DNA from: Trichopria drosophilae
Taxonomy: Eukaryota; Arthropoda; Insecta; Hymenoptera; Diapriidae
Reading direction: 5' to 3'
Assembly: GCA_030407085.1 (NCBI GenBank)
Contig: CM059587.1
Coordinates: 24,959,001-25,023,000 of the forward strand
Length of the DNA: 64,000 bases
This document shows, one piece after another, positions 53,771-61,103 of this stretch. Position 1 is the first letter of the stretch, and each line of letters begins with the position of its first letter. The notes below the pieces were generated by a model. The model saw only the letters and a program-made list of their open reading frames with translations, searched no databases and was not told the origin of the DNA. A program made the translations under genes and the position numbers.

Positions 53771-53947
53771 TTATAAGAATGTGCTCCAGTAGACGACGTT
53801 TAGGATAAAAAATGAAAACGGAAAAAAGAATCGCGAAAACTTGTCGATGGAAATTGCCGTTGCTCTGCCTTCGCAGCACGTGTCGTACTGGACCATTGGT
53901 TGCCTCGTTGGGCTTCTGGAACGGTCCGATTCCGACCTCATTGGCGT
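53771..53947 (-). CDS. HisCl: Histamine-gated chloride channel, last exon (M4 and C-terminus)
   Basis: On the minus strand, acceptor ACATTTTAG is followed in phase 0 by 58 residues and TAA. The first half, TPMRSESDRSRSPTRQPMVQ, is the end of the cytoplasmic M3-M4 loop. Then come YDTCCEGRATAISIDKFSRF and the fourth membrane segment, FFPFSFFILNVVYWSTFL, ending the protein just outside the membrane as in all Cys-loop subunits. The block from ATAI through IDKFSRFFFPFSFFILN matches what I know of insect histamine-gated chloride channels (HisCl/ort), which mediate photoreceptor transmission. The phase matches the exon at 60,109-60,314, so the two join as DEFK|TPMR. Another frame of this exon is longer and open from an ATG, but it is a shadow. 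Resemblance to ort rather than its paralogue is from memory and less sure. Confidence 0.9.
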   Translation of the reverse strand, partial: TPMRSESDRSRSPTRQPMVQYDTCCEGRATAISIDKFSRFFFPFSFFILNVVYWSTFL

Positions 53948-56514
53948 CTAAAATGTACAAACAATTAATTTATTAATTATTGCAAAATTAAATCACACTG
54001 GTGTAACGGTATATGAAGTTGATAGCATTCACAATATTGCAAAAAATCAGAGAGAAAAATAACAAAAAAATACCACCATTTCACGTAAATCCTTGTGATT
54101 ATTTTTATTTCTAATATTTTAATTAAATTTTTTCCGGAAAGATAGGTACAAATATAACAATAATGGTAAAATATACTTCATAATAAATAACAATATATGA
54201 ATTTCGAAATAATTCTTACACCAAAACATTAATACTACTTAATACTTACTTAAATAAAGTAAATTAATATGCTATAGGATAAAGAATAAATCCATACGCT
54301 TTGACAATAAATAGTTTCAGGATAGAAAAGGACTAAGCTTTTCCCAAAACAAATTGAACATAATTTTGGAATGAACGCAAAAAGTGTCTAGTACTTAGAA
54401 AGACAAAAGTGAGGTTAGATCCGAATTAATTTATATGTAAGCTCTGCAGTAGAAGCGGTGGTGACAAATGCAAAATCAGGAAATTCCGACGGGAATCGAG
54501 GACCAAAGAAACTTTGGTCTTTAATTATTTCGACATCGGTTAAAAATACGAATCCAAATTTCGATCACGATACTGATGCACTTTTTAAGGATTCCCGCGT
54601 CCTAATTTAATTAACCTCGGTCGTTCCACACTGATTCTAGTTCGATTTTTCTGTCGCCCTTCCACTTTTCTTGGGTTGCGAAATAAACTCCAAGCATTAT
54701 TCAACTTACGGTAAAATAATAAGATTAAGGAAATGCTTTATGAAGAATACAATTAAGATCGACTTTTATGTAATGTTTGAAATAATTGTTGTAAGAAAAA
54801 GATAAGATTGCTCTGTACGATAACTGAAGTATTGGGTGGAACATTTCTCATAAATCTAATAGTTATTTCGGTGCATTAATCTAGCATAGGGCAGGCAATT
54901 TTCGAATAGTTATTAAAGATGACACATGTGAATGGGAATATTATTTACCCATTTCGCCTAAGAAAAACAAAACGAATGCCATAGAAATAGAAAAAAAGGT
55001 AAAGAATCAAAGGTCTTAAATTACTGATTAAAACGGAATATAAATATATTAACTGCAATCTTTTTCTATGTACGAAGTTCTGGAAGAGGCTCGGGAAAAT
55101 GGAATAGTTGGAACAAGTAACTAGAGTATAGGATAAAACACACCTACCGCTTTTAGTTAATTTTATTATCTAAATAGTGACCAAGACAAATAAGGTATTG
55201 AAATAATAAGACCGAAAAAAAATTAGTTTTACCAAATTATACTATTTAGATAGTAAAGCCAACTATTTATTTTCCCTGTGCATCTTGTACTAGTCGTAGT
55301 TTATATAATTCATAATAGCGTTAGAGAGATAAACTATTTTTTCTGTTAGATTCACTTTCAATTAGATTCAGTAACAACTGAAATCATAACTTTATAGAAG
55401 GACTTTTTCGGAATATCATTAGAAATGTGCCCTACAAATAAGTTTTTATACCACGTCCACAAGAAGAAAGTAATTATTTAAAAACAATCAACATTTCATA
55501 CTTTCAAGAAGTTCCTGATAAAATTTAATAAATCAACGAAATTTTTAAATAATTTGTTTTTAACTGACAAGTCAGAAAAGAAATTGTATATATCAACTTA
55601 TTTCTCGAGAAAAATGATTGTAACCTTTCATTTTCTTTTATTATTTTTATTTTTATGCAACTATATTTATTGTAAATGAATTTTTGTGGTAAAAATATTT
55701 TGTGTTATGTAAAACTTTGACCGAAACGTCTTAGAGAGAAATTAAATACTGGGTTTCGATCTCTTATTTATTCCGATTTCTTAATAAATTTTTTATCAAG
55801 AAAGTCTTCACTTAGGAAAAAAAATCGAAAAAGAAGTTACTTATTTTATAATTGTAACATTACCTTTATGATATACAATATACTATTACTCAGTCTCTAA
55901 CTGCGATGTTAATGGAAATCATTTTTAGAAAATATAAACCGTCATCCATAACGCAATTGAAATTATATAATTTGCTATGTTTTACCATACCTATAACGGT
56001 GATGGTATACGTACGAAAGTGCCAGCTACTTTGGAGACTTCAATTCGTTTTGGAAGCTTACCTTTTCCAATTCTATCTTATCGGGATATAGTTTTATATG
56101 GCCCATTTTATACGATAAAGTAGGAGAGATTAAGTAGTTGTCAGACTCTAACTTGCATCATAATTGAAAAATTTGACGTTCAGTTGACAATATTGTTTAT
56201 CATTGCATATTCAGTTTTCAGCTCTAGTTACTTATGTAAACAAGCGCTCTGAAAGCAATGTGATATGATTTGAAATTGTTCGCAAACTTTCTCGACGCAT
56301 AGTTTGTGCTACAACTCGATCAGTTTTTCAGATGCATTGCAAGGGAAAATAATAATATGGAAATTAATTATTATTCAATGATGTTTCGGCATACATAAAC
56401 CGATCCGAAATTGAATATTTTCATTCATTCTATTACCATCATTTTCATTGAAAAGTTATTTCAGAGTATGCGGTAATATCCAGATAAATTCTTCATAATG
56501 GCAAAAATAGTATA

Positions 56515-56640
56515 TTACCTAACAAGGGTGTAAAGTGTACTTATACGCATCGGGCAAGAACTATACATACGAGGCGCCGAGTGATGTGTAAAATTCCCGA
56601 CCGATGCGTAACAGTTATACTTTACACCCATGTTAGGTAA
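56515..56640. mobile_element. 126-bp hairpin element (foldback MITE)
   Basis: TTACCTAACAAGGGTGTAAA at 56,515 pairs with the complement ending at 56,640 (TTTACACCCATGTTAGGTAA). Pairing continues inward through TACGCATCGG against CCGATGCGTA, so the arms are about 46 nt each with few mismatches and a loop of about 33 nt. The whole unit is one stem-loop. There is no coding content. It abuts the next element, separated by five bases. Confidence 0.75.
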
Positions 56641-56645
56641 CCTAG

Positions 56646-56837
56646 TTTTTGTAATTGGGTGCGTAAAGAGAGTGCGTAGAGTTTTGATCCCTGGTTGAGT
56701 CCGTAAAGTACAACTTTACGCACGACCGTTCACTTTACGAATTTTGTCGTCAGGAGTGCGTAAAAGTTAACTTTACGCACGAAAAACAGGCATCAAAATT
56801 AATGTACGCACCAACTTTAAGCACACAATTACAAAAA
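56646..56837. mobile_element. 192-bp element built of GTGCGTAAAG palindromes
   Basis: TTTTTGTAATTG at 56,646 and CAATTACAAAAA ending at 56,837 start a 23-bp terminal inverted repeat with two mismatches. Inside, the word GTGCGTAAAG or its complement recurs at about 56,659, 56,713, 56,756 and 56,771. Decayed forms lie near 56,672, 56,732 and 56,804. The segment 56,756-56,780 is a palindrome of 9-bp arms (GTGCGTAAA/TTTACGCAC) around AGTTAAC. This arrangement could form several alternative cruciforms. No coding frame is present. Confidence 0.7.
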
Positions 56838-58271
56838 ATTTTATGCTTCATTTTTGTGGAATTAAAACATAATGACTCCGTTTGTTTAGGTGTACTATCA
56901 TTTCCGATCAAAAACGGTCCACGTTAAAACTTTAAAACCTATGTCGATTTTGCACGTAAAAACCCTAGGAAAGTGATCTAAGAGCGCCATTTGGTGTAGT
57001 ATTTTTTTGAAAATCATTACCGAGGAAAGGCTGAAAACGTTGTTTTTCCCGAAAACAATATTAAATTTCGAACCGTTTTAGGGGTGCAAGATATAATCGG
57101 TCGGATAAAGCTTTATTTCAGTTAGTTTTGACTCCATTGCAAAACTTTTCCCACTTCACGTATTCCGATTTAATGACTTTTACATATTCCGTCCTACCCT
57201 ACTATACACTCAGATTATGCCAATTTATAAGCTGCGTATTTTAGATGTGCGGAACGGATTAACTTTGTAACATCATTAAATTCATCCATATTTGAAAAAT
57301 GAATAATAATTATTTATTTCCATAAAACGAATTAACCATTAGTATCGAACTAGAGGTTAAAACTTTCGCATGTGCAGAATATTGTGATTTTGGAGTAGTT
57401 CAAGTTAAAAAGCAAATTCCATCACTCCCGATAAAATAAATTATTTCTTTGTGAAAATAAGTTATTAATGAAATAATTACATCTGCAACTCTTGAATGTA
57501 TAAATAATAAAAGTTTATTCAACAAAGATAATGTAAATGATTTCCTTGAATAAAACCTTCAAAGTTCAGAATTAAATTCCATACGTTAACAGATGCAGTG
57601 TCATATTATATCAAAGTAAATTACTGTTTTCTGAAATTCAACACCAGTGCATTGATTTTTACTCGTCTAGTCACATTTGCAAAATAACAATTTTCACTGT
57701 ATTGAAACTAAACTTTTTGGAACTAAATAGTTGCCGTTACATAGTCATGTAGATGTGTCTGACACTCATAATGTGGTGACACATGTGGTTCGCAAGTGGT
57801 GAAATACAATTTGTTTACAAGTAATGTACTTTTCATAAATACATTTAAACATAAAACTACCTACAAATACCTTTACTGATGAGCAATTCCGTGGAACCGT
57901 TAGAATTCAAGATACTGTCTGGTTGTGTATTATTTTGCTATTGCACTGATTTAAAAGAAGACTAGTCTACGACCACAAATCGATATAAATCGTGAGATCT
58001 TCAAAACATTCGAAATTAACCACATTCTCAGATGGTATAGGGTAAGTATCTATTTCGCGTAATAAAAAAAGATTAGCATTTAAATAATTCGGAAATTCGG
58101 AAATGGAATTGAATATTCTTTTTAATGAATATTTTCAATGTTTATATGCATGTGTCTATCATCCATAATATAGTATAAGCCAGCATATGACCGAATCTAT
58201 TTCATAGAAATGTTTTATTTTTTCAATAATGGTTTCAAATAACAAGTACATTATTATTCGCTTATGCTATA

Positions 58272-58361
58272 TTAACCCTCCTGAGCACGAGTTTTTCTTT
58301 TTCCACATGGAAACAATGTAGTTTGGACGAGTATACTCGTCCTTCTGCACAGGAGGGATAA
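58272..58361 (+). mobile_element. 90-bp TTAA-ended palindromic element, copy 1
   Basis: It begins TTAACCCTCCTG and ends CAGGAGGGATAA, so the ends are an inverted repeat (CCCTCCTG/CAGGAGGG). The middle holds the perfect 18-bp palindrome GGACGAGTATACTCGTCC at 58,325-58,342. TTAA at the edge recalls piggyBac-type target sites, but there is no transposase and that link is inference. A diverged copy lies inverted at 59,570-59,664. Confidence 0.7.
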
Positions 58362-58549
58362 TTGCAAGGAATAAACTTTACACTGAAAATACAAATTCTA
58401 TGCTTGATAGAGGAATTATGAGTTTTTATAAATATGTGCAATGTGCATTTCTAAAAAATGGAAAGCAGACTTGTCGTCGTAGAGAGAATAGTATATTACG
58501 CTTCAAGGGAAGAAAGCGCGCAATTTCGAGTGGGGGATTTGCTGCCCGA

Positions 58550-58800
58550 GCGTACCCGCATGGAAAAAATATTCGATGAAAATATATGCGAGAATATATG
58601 TGGCATATATTTCATATATATTGCATTTTTCGCCGAAAATATATGACATATGTAGGTTGAATATATGCCAGATATAAGTTTAAAACTATATGTGCATTCA
58701 TATATCTGACATATATGTCACATATTGCATTTTTCGCCGAAAATATCTGTGCACTTATTTAGCATATATGTCGCATATATTTATTTTCCGTACGGGTAGC
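58550..58800. mobile_element. Inverted-repeat element rich in ATATATG words
   Basis: The ends GTACCCGCATGGAAAA (58,552) and TTTTCCGTACGGGTAGC (to 58,800) form an imperfect inverted repeat of about 22 bp. Between them are many CATATAT/ATATATG words and a 23-bp sequence (ATTGCATTTTTCGCCG then AAAATAT) present exactly twice, at 58,620-58,642 and 58,724-58,746, 104 bp apart. No coding frame runs through it. It lies between the two copies of the TTAA-ended element. Confidence 0.65.
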
Positions 58801-58852
58801 AAGGTCAGCCCATCCACGAGGGTCGTGCGCTTTCCTCCCGTGAGGCGTACGC

Positions 58853-59043
58853 TATTTTTTCCCGACTTCACTGGAATGCCCTCACTGCAACGCTTATTAC
58901 TCCCTCTGACGTCACACTTTCCTTCCCATGGGAGTAATGGAATTGAAGTGCGCATGCGCGGAGACGCCCCGGCGGAATCGGGTACTTTCGTCCCGCATTG
59001 CTGGCGCGGAATGTGGTCAGTCCGGTGAAGTCGGGAAAAAATA
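58853..59043. mobile_element. 191-bp GC-rich element with 23-bp inverted repeats
   Basis: TATTTTTTCCCGACTTCAC at 58,853 and GTGAAGTCGGGAAAAAATA ending at 59,043 belong to a 23-bp terminal inverted repeat with one mismatch. The interior is unusually GC-rich for this intron. It contains CRE TGACGTCA at 58,907-58,914, palindrome CCCATGGG at 58,926-58,933, and GCGCATGCGC at 58,950-58,959, which is an NRF1-like site. Overlapping open frames on both strands are shadows of the GC content. The near-identical ends suggest recent insertion. Confidence 0.75.
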
Positions 59044-59327
59044 AATAATTAAACTCTGCTATGTATACCGTTAATCCCAATATTTTTAATTTTTCTCGTA
59101 TGCGAATTTTAATAGTTCATCGAATGTACTGTTACACAAACACAATAACAAAAAATTCAAATAGTAGTTCGCAATAAAACAACAAAAAGGAAAAAAGGCG
59201 AAACGAAAAAGAAAAAAGATTCCATATACACTTTTAACTTCGTTTAGTCAGAATTGGAATCATTTTATAAGATTAATAATGGCTCACTGGTTTTGGAATG
59301 TTCATCTTGTCATGACTTTGACAGTGA

Positions 59328-59336
59328 TCAAGGTCA
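59328..59336 (+). promoter_or_regulatory. Orphan nuclear receptor site TCAAGGTCA
   Basis: A perfect extended half-site of the type bound by FTZ-F1 and ERR receptors. Related words follow at about 59,452 (TGACCTT) and 59,471 (GAAGGTCA). They lie in repeat-like DNA inside the channel's intron, so the match may have been carried in by a mobile element. Use as an enhancer is untested inference. Confidence 0.3.
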
Positions 59337-59569
59337 CACGATATCGACGACATAGTCAACGATATCTTTGGTCATAAAATGTTATGCTTTTGACAAATTT
59401 GCGATTAAAAATAAGGGTTCCCATTTAAAAAAAAGGCCTTGATCTTGAAATGACCTTCCAGTTTATGATGAAGGTCAAATTTAATGTCACCATTAGACAT
59501 TTTAGTCACCAATATATTTTGCCGTAACAGCATTTCCCGGCACTCTTAGTTATAAAAAAATACATCACC

Positions 59570-59664
59570 TTAACCCCCCCTCCCCCTTGGTGCACCAAGG
59601 ACGAGTATGCTCGTCCAAACTATATAGTTTCCATACGGGAAAAAAGTCGTTGTCAGGAGTTATC
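59570..59664 (-). mobile_element. TTAA-ended palindromic element, copy 2 (inverted)
   Basis: Read on the minus strand it starts GATAACTCCTG, contains ATGGAAAC and AGTTTGGACGAGCATACTCG, and ends in AGGGGG...TTAA, aligning with most of the copy at 58,272-58,361. The central palindrome has one base changed (GAGTATGCTC on the plus strand). The two copies face each other across 1.2 kb. They may be two independent insertions or the two ends of one larger transposon. Confidence 0.65.
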
Positions 59665-60108
59665 AATGGAGAACCCAATTTTGCACTCTTTCTTATGAGT
59701 GTAAAATTAAAACACCAAGCCAGGTACGTGTACCTTTTAATTTCTTTTGTAATAGAATTTTAAATGTTCCGCGGATTTACACGTATTTGTGATAAAGAAA
59801 CAGATAAACAAAACTAGATATTTCAAATTTTCTTGCAATATTTAAAGATATTCACCGTTTATACAGTGGCATTTTAATGATATAAGCATGAATAAATGAC
59901 ATTTCCTTTCGCAATGAATTGTTCAGTTGGACTTGCAGTGACATTTTACATTATACTATAGAAAATATCAGTGCACGGTGAATAATTTACTCGGAACTTT
60001 ATATTGCAGCTAAATTTCACTACAAAACTTTACAGGAAATTTTCTGTGTGAGTGTTAGAGTGTAATAAATGATATTATCCATTCTCTTGACCAATTTTTA
60101 TTATTTAC

Positions 60109-60314
60109 CTTAAATTCGTCTATGGCTTCTCTGAGGTCTTCATCAGAATAACCTTTCATGGCTTTGGTCGCCACGGGTCCCATGTAATTATTTACTACAG
60201 CAAATTCCATCAGAGAAAGGAATACGAAAACGCTGCAGGAAGACATCCATACGTCTATCGCTTTTACATAAGAGACTGGAGGCAGTGACTGTTGCGATTG
60301 CGTATTTTGCGTCG
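60109..60314 (-). CDS. HisCl: Histamine-gated chloride channel, penultimate exon (M2-M3 linker, M3)
   Basis: On the minus strand, acceptor TTTTGTTTCAG opens with the last two bases of a codon and then 68 residues, ending at AAG|GTAAAT in phase 0. The order is [22 protein letters not shown], the M2-M3 linker of anion-selective Cys-loop channels, which couples ligand binding to pore opening; [20 protein letters not shown], the third membrane segment; and [20 protein letters not shown], the start of the cytoplasmic loop. The [12 protein letters not shown] and [14 protein letters not shown] runs are characteristic of insect histamine-gated chloride channels and not of GluCl or Rdl. The preceding exon, with the pore-lining M2, was sought up to 64,000 without success, so the 5' part of the gene lies outside the window. 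Confidence 0.93.
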
Positions 60315-60426
60315 CTGAAACAAAATATATTTTTATAATCACTTCTTTCTGAATGTAAGTATAAAATTACGAGGGGCATTTTATACTCGCATTCTACACT
60401 CGTAATATGTGTACTTGCTGTAATTA

Positions 60427-61103
60427 AAATTGGCTATAATATACTATTCTTATGTTTTTAAGGTCGACAAATATGAAGCTGTATAGTAAAAATTAACAAA
60501 TTTAAAATAACGAATCAAAAATGGGGGTCCAATTATTAAAAGATTGACTACACTCAGCTATATCTTGATATTCCGGGTTTTTTATGTCGCTGATCAGATT
60601 TCACTTATCCATAAGCTTCAGAAATTTTCACGCGACCAACAAAAATTCATTCATTCATTGAATTTTCAAGTACCGAGCAGTTCTTTTGTACATAAGTTAT
60701 TCACTTCCGCCAAGGGCGTGGGAAGTATTTTAACCGTTTTTTTAATGAAACAAATTGTAAGACTTGAGCGGATCCAATATAGTGGAATAAAATGTGAAAA
60801 GTAGTGATAAGCTCCTGAAAATAACAATAAGTCGGGAAAAATCCTCGACACTTATTTTCATGAACCTTTTCGCATTTTAGTTCGTCATATTACATCTGCC
60901 ATTTTAATTTTGCAAAACCAGCATCGGATTTGTAATCCATGACGCCAGATGATCGATAATCAAAATTTAATTGAATACAATCAATTTTTTAAAAATTGGT
61001 GGACCCCCATTTTTGATTCGCCGTTTCGAATTTGTTAATTTTTAATACACATTCATGCTTGGCGACCTCAGAAACATAAGATCAGTATGTTTTGGCCAAT
61101 TTA
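60427..61103. mobile_element. Foldback element with ~120-bp inverted arms
   Basis: The left arm, about 60,427-60,545, and the right arm, about 60,978-61,103, are inverted copies. They share TTAACAAATT, then a perfect 21-bp core (60,511-60,531 and 61,000-61,020; GAATCAAAAATGGGGGTCCA within it), and outer words AAATTGGC, CTTATGTTT and AGGTCG. Identity falls off outside the core. The middle holds sequence like GATCCAATATAGTGGAATA, which resembles in inverted form the dispersed repeat near 14,450-14,500. No transposase frame was found. It lies in the channel gene's upstream intron. Confidence 0.7.

Larger units (their letters stand above)
53948..60108 (-). other. HisCl: Last intron of the chloride-channel gene, 6.2 kb
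   Basis: A GT-AG intron on the minus strand between AAG|GTAAAT at 60,109/60,108 and ACATTTTAG|ACG at 53,948/53,947. It is AT-rich and contains the hairpin and palindrome elements at 56.5-56.8 kb, the inverted-repeat elements at 58.27-59.66 kb and a perfect TCAAGGTCA at 59,328. The part from 53,948 to 56,500 shows nothing but AT-rich DNA. Around 56,880-57,250 there is mixed-composition, repeat-like sequence without clear limits. Confidence 0.85.

Noticed and set aside
53760..53960. Minus-strand 66-codon frame starting MYILDANEVG
   Set aside because: It is an off-frame reading of the channel's last exon; the phase-0 frame gives the M4 segment and the stop.
58690..59080. 112-codon plus and 66-70-codon minus frames
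   Set aside because: They span the edges of two inverted-repeat elements, so the frames come from their GC content.
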